A DNA stretch of 8,177 bases from Streptomycetaceae bacterium. Its GTDB lineage: Bacteria; Actinomycetota; Actinomycetes; Nanopelagicales; Nanopelagicaceae. Of this stretch, positions 1 to 6,401 are shown piece after piece. Both the position numbers and the translations under genes were made by a program. The notes below the pieces were generated by a model that made no database searches, had not been told where the DNA came from, and worked only from the letters and a program-made list of their open reading frames with translations. Every line of letters begins with the position of its first letter. The first letter of the stretch is position 1. Location of the stretch: contig JAIXYD010000085.1 in the NCBI GenBank assembly GCA_027490415.1, forward strand, positions 1 through 8,177, given 5' to 3'.

Positions 1-1148
1 GCCCAAGCAATCACACCACCAGAAACGTGTGTCGCATCTTTAAAGCCCGCACTCTTAATAATTGCCAAGCACTCAGCTGAACGAACGCCACTCTTGCAAT
101 GGAGAATGATCGGCTTATCTTGCGGAAGTCCAGCAAGGGCTGTTCCATCAATGAATCCCTGCTTTGGAATCAAGTGTGAACCTGGAATTCGTACGATCTC
201 AAACTCACTTGGTTCGCGTACATCAATGAGGTAAAAATCATCTCCCTGATCCATTTTTTCTTTCAGTGTTGCCACCGAAATAGTTGAATCCGTGACCGCA
301 TCTTGTGCCTCAGATGAGAGAACTCCACAGAAAGCTTCATAATCTGGGAGAAGGGCAGTCTGAGTGGCTTTGTCAGAACAAAGTGGGCAATTCGGATCTT
401 TACGAATCTTAACTTTTCTGAATTCCATTTCAAGTGCGTCATAGATCATGAGTTCGCCTATAAGGGCTTCGCCCACACCAGTAATTACCTTGATAGCTTC
501 AGTAGTTTGGATTGAACCGATAGTGGCACAGAGAACTCCGAGCACACCGCCCTCAGCACACGATGGAACCATTCCTGGTGGTGGTGGCTCTGGGTACAAG
601 CATCTGTAGCAAGGACCATATTCAGCCCAGAAAACACTCGCTTGACCATCGAAGCGATAGATCGAACCCCACACATATGGTTTTTTCAGAAGTACACACG
701 CATCATTTACGAGATAGCGAGTTGCAAAATTGTCCGTGCCGTCCACGATGATGTCGTACTGAGCAAAGATGTCCATCACGTTATCTACATCTAGGCGAAG
801 CTCGTGCGTAATCACATTGACGTAAGGGTTAATTTCAAGAATCTTCTCTTTGGCTGATTGAGCTTTACTCTTACCGATATCGGATTGGCCATGAATAATC
901 TGACGCTGCAAATTAGATTCGTCAACGGTATCGAATTCAACTATGCCTATCGTTCCGACCCCGGCCGCCGCTAAATACATCAATGCAGGTGAACCTAAAC
1001 CGCCTGCTCCAACGCAGAGAACCTTTGCATTCATTAATCGCTGCTGTCCTGCCATCGCTACATCCGGAATGATCAAGTGGCGGCTGTATCTACGCACCTC
1101 ATCAACGGTCAGAGCGGGGCCAGGTGAAACGAGTGGAGGTCTCTTCAT
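1..1148 (-). CDS. moeZ: MoeZ-type adenylyltransferase/sulfurtransferase (ThiF/MoeB domain plus rhodanese), C-terminus cut by window edge
   Basis: In the MoeZ family this cytoplasmic enzyme adenylates the C-terminal Gly-Gly of small sulfur carrier proteins (CysO for cysteine, MoaD for molybdopterin) and passes sulfur to them through a rhodanese domain. I translated 382 codons. The N-terminal ThiF/MoeB domain has the nucleotide-binding GAGGLG at residues 47-52, the DESNLQRQ motif shortly after, and two zinc-type cysteine pairs, C180-xx-C183 and C254-xx-C257. The C-terminal rhodanese domain carries the active-site loop CKSGVRS with the candidate catalytic cysteine C351. The reading frame is still open at base 1 after GGVIAW; compared with family members of about 390 residues, roughly ten residues are missing. 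The ATG at 1148 is the only usable start, since an in-frame TGA lies six codons upstream with no ATG, GTG or TTG between. It is divergent from the TetR gene. No cysO, cysM or moaD partner lies in the window. Confidence 0.95.
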   Translation of the reverse strand, partial: MKRPPLVSPGPALTVDEVRRYSRHLIIPDVAMAGQQRLMNAKVLCVGAGGLGSPALMYLAAAGVGTIGIVEFDTVDESNLQRQIIHGQSDIGKSKAQSAKEKILEINPYVNVITHELRLDVDNVMDIFAQYDIIVDGTDNFATRYLVNDACVLLKKPYVWGSIYRFDGQASVFWAEYGPCYRCLYPEPPPPGMVPSCAEGGVLGVLCATIGSIQTTEAIKVITGVGEALIGELMIYDALEMEFRKVKIRKDPNCPLCSDKATQTALLPDYEAFCGVLSSEAQDAVTDSTISVATLKEKMDQGDDFYLIDVREPSEFEIVRIPGSHLIPKQGFIDGTALAGLPQDKPIILHCKSGVRSAECLAIIKSAGFKDATHVSGGVIAW

Positions 1149-1206
1149 GTTCGCAATTCTGCCTCAGACTATGAAAGCGTGCCACTTTGCGTCTACGATT
1201 AGGGCA
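1149..1206. promoter_or_regulatory. Divergent moeZ/TetR intergenic region with a candidate leaderless promoter for the TetR gene
   Basis: This 58-bp gap must hold promoters for both directions. For the rightward TetR gene, TACGAT at 1194-1199 fits the actinobacterial -10 pattern TANNNT and lies 7 nt before the ATG at 1207, so the transcript could begin at the start codon. No good -35 box is visible. For moeZ the best candidate on the minus strand is CATAGT (1168-1173), giving a short leader of about 12-14 nt without a clear Shine-Dalgarno sequence. An imperfect inverted repeat (AAAG...CTTT with GTG-C-CAC inside, 1174-1188, one bulged base) lies between the two and is a weak candidate for a TetR autoregulatory operator. 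All assignments here are by eye. Confidence 0.4.
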
Positions 1207-1830
1207 ATGAGCACTCCGGAGAAGCAAACGATTGGCGATAAGGCGCGTCTGCCTCGTGATGAACGTCGCGCAATCTTGCTCACTGCAGCTCTTGAGGTCT
1301 TTACCGCGGCTGGATATCACTCAGCGGCAATGGATGAGATTGCAGATCGAGCAGGTGTCAGTAAGCCAGTCCTCTACCAACACTTTCCTTCAAAACTAGA
1401 TCTCTATCTAGCAGTTCTCGACCTTCACATCGACTCTCTTGTATTTGAGATTCAAAAGGCAATCTCATCTACTCCTGATAACGCACAAAGAGTGCGCGCA
1501 ACAGTGGTTGCATATTTTGCATTCATCGAAAATGAGGGTGAAGCGTTTCGACTTCTATTCGAAAGCGATATGAGCGTTGAGCCGCAGGTACGCGAGCGCC
1601 TTAATCGCATGACATATGACTGTGCCGCAGCAGTCAGTGGTGTGATCTCAAATGACACCGGATTATCAAAAGAAGTTTCAATGATGCTCGGTGTCGGATT
1701 GATCGGATATGCACAAGTAACCGCTCGCCATTGGCTTGATCGCGATAGCAAATTAACCCGCCAGCAAGCAGTTGATCTCGTAGAAAACTTGATGTGGCGA
1801 GGAATATCGGGCTTTCCCCGTACCGAATAG
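1207..1830 (+). CDS. TetR/AcrR-family transcriptional regulator
   Basis: The 207-residue product is a one-component TetR-type DNA-binding repressor of usual length. The N-terminal domain (about 17-65) begins with RDERRAILLTAALEVFTAAGY, and its helix-turn-helix at about 42-63 reads MDEIADRAGVSKPVLYQHFP, very typical of the family. The rest (about 75-200) is a helical ligand-binding/dimerisation domain; the ligand cannot be read from sequence. I chose the ATG at 1207 because it leaves a normal short N-terminal tail and follows a -10-like hexamer by 7 nt. The open frame reaches back to 943, but that part lies antisense to moeZ and has no domain character. A second ATG at 1171 would add 12 residues and is less likely. 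The gene is followed after 40 bp by the DUF3107 gene. From memory, the Rv3208 regulator of M. tuberculosis sits in the same context. Autoregulation and control of moeZ are plausible but unproven. Confidence 0.9.
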   Translation: MSTPEKQTIGDKARLPRDERRAILLTAALEVFTAAGYHSAAMDEIADRAGVSKPVLYQHFPSKLDLYLAVLDLHIDSLVFEIQKAISSTPDNAQRVRATVVAYFAFIENEGEAFRLLFESDMSVEPQVRERLNRMTYDCAAAVSGVISNDTGLSKEVSMMLGVGLIGYAQVTARHWLDRDSKLTRQQAVDLVENLMWRGISGFPRTE

Positions 1831-1838
1831 CCGAATAG
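1823..1838 (+). repeat. Tandem 8-bp duplication CCGAATAG at the TetR stop codon
   Basis: Two perfect head-to-tail copies of CCGAATAG occupy 1823-1830 and 1831-1838. The first copy contains the TAG stop of the TetR gene. This looks like a small slippage duplication just beyond the coding region; no regulatory role is evident. Confidence 0.6.
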
Positions 1839-1858
1839 CAGTAGAGCACCTTTACATC

Positions 1859-1870
1859 TAGGATGAGCAC
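1859..1870 (+). promoter_or_regulatory. Candidate -10 element or Shine-Dalgarno sequence before the DUF3107 gene
   Basis: TAGGAT at 1859-1864 fits TANNNT and ends 6 nt before the ATG at 1871, the spacing expected for a leaderless transcript starting at the A of ATG. The same bases include AGGATGAG, which could instead act as a Shine-Dalgarno sequence in a transcript arriving from the TetR gene 40 bp upstream. Sequence alone cannot separate the two readings, and both may hold. Confidence 0.4.
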
Positions 1871-2128
1871 ATGAGTACAAAGAAATCAGAGGGCGCTCAG
1901 GCAGCTCTCATCCGTATTGCTGTTGCAGATATTTCAAGCGAATTGGCCTTTGAGTGCGAGTTAAGTCCAGCTGATATCAAAAAGGCTGTCGCGCAAGCCT
2001 TGGCCGATAACACTCCCCTGATCCTCACCGATATTCGTGGCCACGAAGTCATCGTGCCAGCCTCACGTATCGGCTATGTTGAGATTGGCCAGCCGACCGA
2101 ACGTCGCGTCGGTTTTGGCGCACTGTAA
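1871..2128 (+). CDS. DUF3107 family small protein
   Basis: This 85-residue protein matches the actinobacterial DUF3107 family (TB9.4/Rv3208A type, from memory), whose function is unknown. Family-like features are the IRIAVADISSELAFECELS opening strand, the LILTDIRGHEVIVPASRIGYVEIG core and the terminal RRVGFG. The first 12 or so residues (MSTKKSEGAQAA) extend beyond the usual start of the family and are low in hydrophobic residues. The ATG at 1871 has good upstream signals. The protein has no signal peptide, membrane segment or cysteine cluster, so a cytoplasmic location is likely. The next gene, a DEAD-box helicase, starts directly after the TAA stop in the same frame, so the two are co-transcribed and probably translationally coupled. 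Confidence 0.9.
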   Translation: MSTKKSEGAQAALIRIAVADISSELAFECELSPADIKKAVAQALADNTPLILTDIRGHEVIVPASRIGYVEIGQPTERRVGFGAL

Positions 2129-3460
2129 GTGACCCTGACATTCGCAGATCTCCCACTTCGTAGAGAGACGATCGCCGCTCTCAACGAACATGGCTATACA
2201 GCACCATTTCCCATCCAAGAGCAGGTCCTCTCTATCGCACTCGCTGATGGAGATGTCATCGGTCAAGCAAAAACTGGAACCGGAAAAACTCTTGCATTTG
2301 GAATTCCTCTCGTTGATCGTGTGATCGCACCTGCCGATGAAGAATGGAAGAGTTTCGAATATCAAGATTCACCACAAGTTCTCGTAGTTGTTCCTACACG
2401 CGAGCTATGCGTTCAGGTTACAAAAGATCTTGAAGAGATCACGCAGAGCAGAAAGATTCGAGTTCTCGCCGTCTATGGCGGAAGAGCCTTCGAGCCGCAG
2501 ATTGAAGCGCTACAAAAGGGTGTTGAAATCATCGTCGGTACCCCAGGTCGACTACTTGATCTTTATCGACAGGGTCAAGTCAAACTCGCAAGCGTTACAC
2601 GCGTTGTACTTGATGAAGCAGATGAGATGCTCGATCTTGGTTTCCTTCCCGATGTCGAGAAGATATTTGCAAGCACACCCAATCGCACGCAGACCATGCT
2701 TTTCTCAGCAACAATGCCTGGGGACATCATCGCGCTCGCTCGCAAATTTATGAACCAGCCTGTACATATTCGTACACAGGATTCACAAGATGAAGGAAAT
2801 GTGGTCTCCCGCATTGAACAACACGTTGTTCGCGCTCATGCAATGGATAAGATCGAAATGCTTGCTCGAGTCCTGCAAGCAGAAGGTCGTGGCCCAACAA
2901 TTGTTTTCTGCCGGACAAAGAGAGCATGCCAAAAAACTTCCGATGACTTGATCGAACGTGGTTTCCGCGCTGCAACCTTGCACGGCGATATGGGACAAGC
3001 CGCACGTGAAAAAGCGCTCAATGAATTCAAGGGTGGTAAGTCAGATGTGCTCATTGCAACTGATGTTGCTGCTCGAGGAATTGATATTGATGGAATTACA
3101 CACGTAATTAATTACCAATGCCCTGAAGATGAGAAAACTTATGTTCACCGTATCGGTCGTACGGCGCGTGCCGGTGCAGACGGTATTGCTCTCACCTTTG
3201 TCGATTGGGATGATCTTGCACGCTGGAAGATGATTGACATGGCTCTTCAGCTCGGATTACCTGAACCAGTTGAAACCTACTCTTCATCGGAACATCTCTA
3301 CGAGATCATGAAAATTCCTGCTGGTTCAACTGGGCGCATGGATAAGCCACGCAAGGCAACACCTGTACGTGAGAAGAGCGAGAAGAACGAGAAGAGTGAA
3401 AGCGTCGCTCCGACCCGTCAAAAGCGCGAGCGAGTACGTACTAAAAAGTTCTCTTCTTAA
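2129..3460 (+). CDS. DEAD-box ATP-dependent RNA helicase (RhlE-like)
   Basis: The 443-residue product unwinds RNA duplexes using ATP and probably serves in ribosome assembly or RNA turnover in the cytoplasm. The full superfamily 2 motif set is present: the upstream aromatic F5 with Q-motif Q30, motif I AKTGTGKT (47-54), Ia PTREL (89-93), Ib TPGR (138-141), II DEAD (162-165), III SAT (193-195), IV around IVFCRTKR (258-265), V ATDVAARGID (310-319) and VI HRIGRTARAG (340-349). After about residue 400 comes a basic, probably disordered tail rich in K, R and E, typical of bacterial DEAD-box proteins for RNA binding. The start is the GTG directly after the DUF3107 stop; no Shine-Dalgarno is seen, so reinitiation is likely. 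The stop TAA overlaps the stop of the convergent ParA-like gene. From memory, the M. tuberculosis counterpart in the same context is Rv3211 (annotated rhlE). Confidence 0.96.
   Translation: MTLTFADLPLRRETIAALNEHGYTAPFPIQEQVLSIALADGDVIGQAKTGTGKTLAFGIPLVDRVIAPADEEWKSFEYQDSPQVLVVVPTRELCVQVTKDLEEITQSRKIRVLAVYGGRAFEPQIEALQKGVEIIVGTPGRLLDLYRQGQVKLASVTRVVLDEADEMLDLGFLPDVEKIFASTPNRTQTMLFSATMPGDIIALARKFMNQPVHIRTQDSQDEGNVVSRIEQHVVRAHAMDKIEMLARVLQAEGRGPTIVFCRTKRACQKTSDDLIERGFRAATLHGDMGQAAREKALNEFKGGKSDVLIATDVAARGIDIDGITHVINYQCPEDEKTYVHRIGRTARAGADGIALTFVDWDDLARWKMIDMALQLGLPEPVETYSSSEHLYEIMKIPAGSTGRMDKPRKATPVREKSEKNEKSESVAPTRQKRERVRTKKFSS
3371..3397 (+). repeat. Three tandem 9-bp repeats in the helicase tail (EKS-EKN-EKS)
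   Basis: Three near-identical 9-base units (GAGAAGAGC, GAGAAGAAC, GAGAAGAGT) run in frame through codons 415-423 of the helicase, followed by a decayed GAAAGC. They lengthen the charged C-terminal tail. Such in-frame units can vary in copy number between strains. Confidence 0.75.
3457..3460. other. Tail-to-tail stop codon overlap on TTAA
   Basis: The palindrome TTAA supplies both stops: TAA at 3458-3460 for the rightward helicase and, read on the minus strand, TAA at 3459-3457 for the ParA-like gene. There is no intergenic space and no visible hairpin terminator, so the transcripts must end inside the opposing gene or by a factor-dependent route. Confidence 0.9.
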
Positions 3461-4143
3461 TCCAAACTTAGTTCTTCGAGCACGCTATATGCGCACTCTC
3501 TGAGTTGGCCAGCAACTACTGAGTTCTTGGCATAGCTAAGAACACTTGAGGTTGTCTCTGCCGCTGATTCAATTTCTTTGGCAGTGCTGCAAAAACCATC
3601 TAGATGTTCCCAGTATGAGAATTCTTTAGCTGGCTTGGAGTTTGTACCTATTTGTAGAAGTTTGACCGGCGTATCACCAGATAGTTTGGAGATCTGAGTG
3701 ACTCCTCGAAGATGATGCAGGGTGTTGGAATATGGGGCAATTACCAAATCTGCAACATCAAGAGCTGCTTTCAAGCTTGCATTGATATCACTGGGGGTAT
3801 CAATGAATACAAGGTCATAATCCTTGGGTAACTTCTCGAAGAGTTTCTTCAGATCCTGGCCAGTGAAACCATTGCCAACTCGAGAGTCAGCGGCGATAAA
3901 GTCAAAGCGTTCCGCGTGAGAGTCTAAATCTTCACTGCGAATTGAAGTTCCAGATAGAAAATCTGCCAAAGTAAGTCGTGTGCCTTCGCGACCTACTCGA
4001 AAAGTGAGTGATGCCTTTGGGTCGCAATCAATAAGTAGAGTCTTTTTCCCATACTCAACCGCTGCCGCAGAAAGTGCGTGAGCAATCGTTGTCTTGGCAC
4101 TTCCTCCTGCAGTATTTGCAACTGCTACAACCTTGGGGCTCAT
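3457..4143 (-). CDS. Orphan ParA/MinD-like ATPase with a non-canonical Walker A motif
   Basis: The 228-residue product has the ParA/SIMIBI fold pattern. Its P-loop at 10-19 reads NTAGGSAKTT, followed by the A' motif LLIDCDP (36-42) and the Walker B strand LVFIDTP with D115, then a family-like segment AALDVADLVIAPYSN. ParA proteins are dimerising ATPases that position DNA or protein cargo. Here the P-loop lysine K17 is kept, but the signature lysine of the usual KGGxGKT is alanine (A12), so the sandwich-dimer chemistry may differ. No ParB, parS site or partition gene is nearby. I chose the ATG at 4143 because it gives the usual short lead to the first strand and overlaps the stop of the upstream MpaB-type gene as ATGA; an upstream in-frame ATG at 4167 would lie inside that gene. 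It is the last gene of the five-gene operon. Its cargo and role are unknown. Confidence 0.85.
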   Translation of the reverse strand: MSPKVVAVANTAGGSAKTTIAHALSAAAVEYGKKTLLIDCDPKASLTFRVGREGTRLTLADFLSGTSIRSEDLDSHAERFDFIAADSRVGNGFTGQDLKKLFEKLPKDYDLVFIDTPSDINASLKAALDVADLVIAPYSNTLHHLRGVTQISKLSGDTPVKLLQIGTNSKPAKEFSYWEHLDGFCSTAKEIESAAETTSSVLSYAKNSVVAGQLRECAYSVLEELSLD

Positions 4144-4940
4144 GCATTCACCGATTGGCTCTGCCAACGTCGAACACCCTCATGGAATATCGGAGGTGCT
4201 ATGAATGCAGACGGAATGAGTGAGAGAGATTTTCGTGTTGCAAGTAATGAGAGATTGGTCGCCAATTCTTGTGCAGGAAGGGTGGGCCATCCATAGAGAT
4301 CACGAGCCCAGCGAGGCAGACTTGCCGCAGCGAGTGCACTCAGTGCCGCCCAGGCAGGAGCTGCTGGCGTGGCAAAGCGAACAACAGTCGGAAGTGGCGG
4401 CAAGGTAAGAAATATTGCTGCACGTTTTGCATCATCGGAGGCAACAAGTTCTGGTGCAATAGTTTTGAAATACTCTTTAAGTTGGGACAGCGTTGTTGGT
4501 ACATCACCACGAGGAATTCCTACAAGTACAGCAAACTCAACCATTTCGGATATGTATAGGTCCTTATCTTCAGCACTGAGAGCCATCCCCGAGCGAAAAG
4601 CGACGTCGAGAAAAGAATCAACCATTGCCATATGCACCCAAAGCAACTCGTGTGGATTATCTAAACCTAGTTTTGTATGTACTCTACGAACGCGAGATGT
4701 AAGTTCAAGTGCTTGTTCGGTAGAACCGAAAGTGAGAGTGGTTACGTAATCACCGGTTCTTTGCAATCTTCCCCAAGCATCTTCACGAAAATTCGAGTGT
4801 GTGGCAACGCCTGCCATTGCAACAGGATGGAGCGCTTGTTGAAAGAGTGCTCGGATTCCGCCAACTAGCATGGAGGGATCGCTATGAACTTTCCAAACAA
4901 CACTTTCGGGGTTGTAAATGCCGAGTGGATCGTAGGACAT
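4140..4940 (-). CDS. Oxygenase MpaB family protein (DUF2236)
   Basis: This 266-residue protein matches the DUF2236/MpaB-type family, which includes the latex-clearing protein Lcp and fungal MpaB; characterised members bind haem b and carry out oxidative cleavage, but most bacterial members have no known substrate. The opening DPLGIYNPESVVWKVHSDPS, then LVGGIRAL, ALHPVAMAGVATHS and the RVRRVH segment are characteristic. Candidate haem or active-site residues are H38, H48, R61, H88 and H103; I cannot assign the axial ligand without alignment. No signal peptide is seen, so it is probably cytoplasmic or membrane-associated. I prefer the ATG at 4940 (MSYDPLG), 4 nt after the MarC stop, over an in-frame ATG at 4970 that would overlap MarC by 26 nt. 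Its stop overlaps the ParA-like start by 4 nt. Confidence 0.85.
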   Translation of the reverse strand: MSYDPLGIYNPESVVWKVHSDPSMLVGGIRALFQQALHPVAMAGVATHSNFREDAWGRLQRTGDYVTTLTFGSTEQALELTSRVRRVHTKLGLDNPHELLWVHMAMVDSFLDVAFRSGMALSAEDKDLYISEMVEFAVLVGIPRGDVPTTLSQLKEYFKTIAPELVASDDAKRAAIFLTLPPLPTVVRFATPAAPAWAALSALAAASLPRWARDLYGWPTLPAQELATNLSLLATRKSLSLIPSAFIAPPIFHEGVRRWQSQSVNA

Positions 4941-4944
4941 AGAT

Positions 4945-5559
4945 CTAGGCCGAAAGAATCTTGATTGCATCGGCGAGCATCTGAACTGCGATTGCTGCCA
5001 GTAAGAGTCCTGCGATTCGCGCTACTAGAGTGACGCCAGAATCCTTAATAACGCTAAGGATTTTGGTCGAAGCCATGAGAACAAGGGCGATGATGAGATG
5101 AACTGCTACTACGGCAGCAGTTAAACCCACAGCAAATGATGTGGAATCCACCTGCTTCACAAAGATCATCGTGGCAACGATTGCGCCAGGGCCTGCCAGT
5201 AGTGGGGTTCCTAGCGGAACGAGTGCAACATTTTTATTTGTCGAAGCATCAATTTCTTCAATTCTTCCGGTCAGAAGTTGTAGCGAGACGTAGAGAAGAA
5301 GAAGTCCACCGGCAGCCTGTAGGGCTTCCATTGAAACTTTCATGTAATCAAGAACGAATTGTCCAAAGAGTGCAAAGGTTGTAATTACTACAAGTGAAAT
5401 GAGGGCAGCCTGCCAAGCCAAGCGAATTCGCTCTCTTGGCGATTTATCTGCGACGAGTGCCAAAAACACTGGAGTCGCTCCTGGTGGATCCATAATCACT
5501 AATAGAGTGACAAAAGATTGCACTGCAAAAGTCAGTGCACTTACTTCGGTCAAATTCAT
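4945..5559 (-). CDS. MarC family integral membrane protein
   Basis: The 204-residue length is normal for the MarC/YchE family of inner-membrane proteins with about six transmembrane helices. The two family signatures are present: DPPGATPVF at 24-32 near the end of helix 1, and PLGTPLLAGPGAI at 115-127. Hydrophobic segments fall at about 8-23, 48-70, 79-97, 118-133, 140-162 and 174-198. Despite the name, E. coli MarC has been shown not to mediate multiple antibiotic resistance, and some archaeal and E. coli YchE-type members have been linked to amino acid movement, so the substrate here is open. The ATG at 5559 overlaps the stop of the PHP gene as ATGA, with a GAAGGG sequence 10 nt upstream as a possible ribosome binding site. 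Confidence 0.92.
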   Translation of the reverse strand: MNLTEVSALTFAVQSFVTLLVIMDPPGATPVFLALVADKSPRERIRLAWQAALISLVVITTFALFGQFVLDYMKVSMEALQAAGGLLLLYVSLQLLTGRIEEIDASTNKNVALVPLGTPLLAGPGAIVATMIFVKQVDSTSFAVGLTAAVVAVHLIIALVLMASTKILSVIKDSGVTLVARIAGLLLAAIAVQMLADAIKILSA

Positions 5560-6401
5560 TCTGTAACTACCCTTCGAGCATTTGCCATCGATTCAAGGCG
5601 TGCCCATTCTGCAGGATCTGTATGGTTTTCGCCTATCGAGTTAAGCTTTCCCGTGCCGTGATAATCACTGGCACCCGTAACAACGAGTCCAAAATCACGC
5701 GCTAAGCCGCGTAACTGATCGCGTTCAACAGAAGAGTGATCGCGGTGGTCAACTTCTACGCCATTAAGTCCTGCAGCAATCAAAGAGGGAAAACTCATCG
5801 CAGAAAGTGTTTGGCCTCGTCGTGTTGCAAATGGGTGTGCAATGACCGCAACTCCCCCAGCTTCACGAATTACTTTGATGGCATCTTCAGGCGTCGGTGC
5901 AATATGGGTGACGTAATACTTTGAATCATTATGTAAGAGATCTGTGAACGCTTCATCTCGGCTAGCAACGTGACCTTTTGCAACGAGAGCATCCGCCAGG
6001 TGTGGGCGACCTAGTGTTGCGCCTTCAGGCATAGCCGCAAAAACTTCTTCGAGAGAGATATCAATTCCATCTGCAGTCAACATCTCAGTCATTCGACGCA
6101 TCCGCGGAAGCCTTGAATCACGAGACTCTTCAAGCATGGTCTGCATCAATGAATTCTCACCATCAAAGAGAAGTCCGAGCATGTGCACGGCAACGCCGTC
6201 ATCAGTCAGACAAGAAATTTCAGCTCCAAGTACAAGAGAGAGATGTGCTCGCCGTGCGGCAATCGCATCTTGCCAACCAGATGTTGTGTCGTGATCGGTG
6301 ACTCCGAGCACCGTGATTCCCTCTGAGAGAGCTTTATTGATCAGTGCATGAGGTGTATCTGTACCGTCGCTGTTGTTGGTATGAGTATGTAAATCAATCA
6401 T
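5556..6401 (-). CDS. PHP-domain metal-dependent phosphoesterase (TrpH/RNase AM-like)
   Basis: This 281-residue protein is a PHP-superfamily phosphoesterase of the YciV/TrpH type. In that family E. coli RNase AM processes short RNA and 3',5'-nucleotide bisphosphates; the Chromobacterium enzyme cleaves cyclic phosphate intermediates. The metal ligands expected for the trinuclear site are visible: H5, H7 and D12 (LHTHTNNSDG), H37 in TDHD (35-38), E61 in GAEIS, H73, H134 in GRPHLADAL, H189 in AHPFA, and D246 with H248 in SDYHG. The insertion between about 85 and 160 fits the TrpH-like subfamily. It is cytoplasmic, without signal peptide. Its start overlaps the EamA stop as ATGA and is preceded by a strong Shine-Dalgarno; its stop overlaps the MarC start likewise. 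The exact substrate cannot be read from sequence. Confidence 0.93.
   Translation of the reverse strand: MIDLHTHTNNSDGTDTPHALINKALSEGITVLGVTDHDTTSGWQDAIAARRAHLSLVLGAEISCLTDDGVAVHMLGLLFDGENSLMQTMLEESRDSRLPRMRRMTEMLTADGIDISLEEVFAAMPEGATLGRPHLADALVAKGHVASRDEAFTDLLHNDSKYYVTHIAPTPEDAIKVIREAGGVAVIAHPFATRRGQTLSAMSFPSLIAAGLNGVEVDHRDHSSVERDQLRGLARDFGLVVTGASDYHGTGKLNSIGENHTDPAEWARLESMANARRVVTE

Noticed and set aside
943..1206. N-terminal extension of the TetR frame back to an ATG at 943
   Set aside because: This stretch is antisense to the well-supported moeZ coding region and has no domain character; a normal TetR N-terminus starts at 1207.
1452..1880. Leftward open frame of 142 codons
   Set aside because: It lies antisense to the TetR gene, is rich in S, R and C as shadow frames are, and matches no family I recognise.
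2816..2831. Palindrome GAACAAC-AC-GTTGTTC that could be an operator
   Set aside because: It lies deep inside the helicase coding region and encodes ordinary residues (E-Q-H-V-V-R); most likely chance.
3003..3011. CACGTGAAA, half of the parS consensus, near the ParA-like gene
   Set aside because: Only one half matches; the left half does not, and the bases encode residues of the helicase core. No full parS site or parB was seen.
4144..4167. Longer ParA-like start at 4167
   Set aside because: It would add eight residues from inside the MpaB-type gene; the ATG at 4143 gives the usual short N-terminus and an ATGA overlap like the other junctions.
4369..4749. Rightward open frame of 126 codons
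   Set aside because: It is antisense to the MpaB-type gene, rich in serine and arginine, and has no recognisable motif or ribosome binding site.
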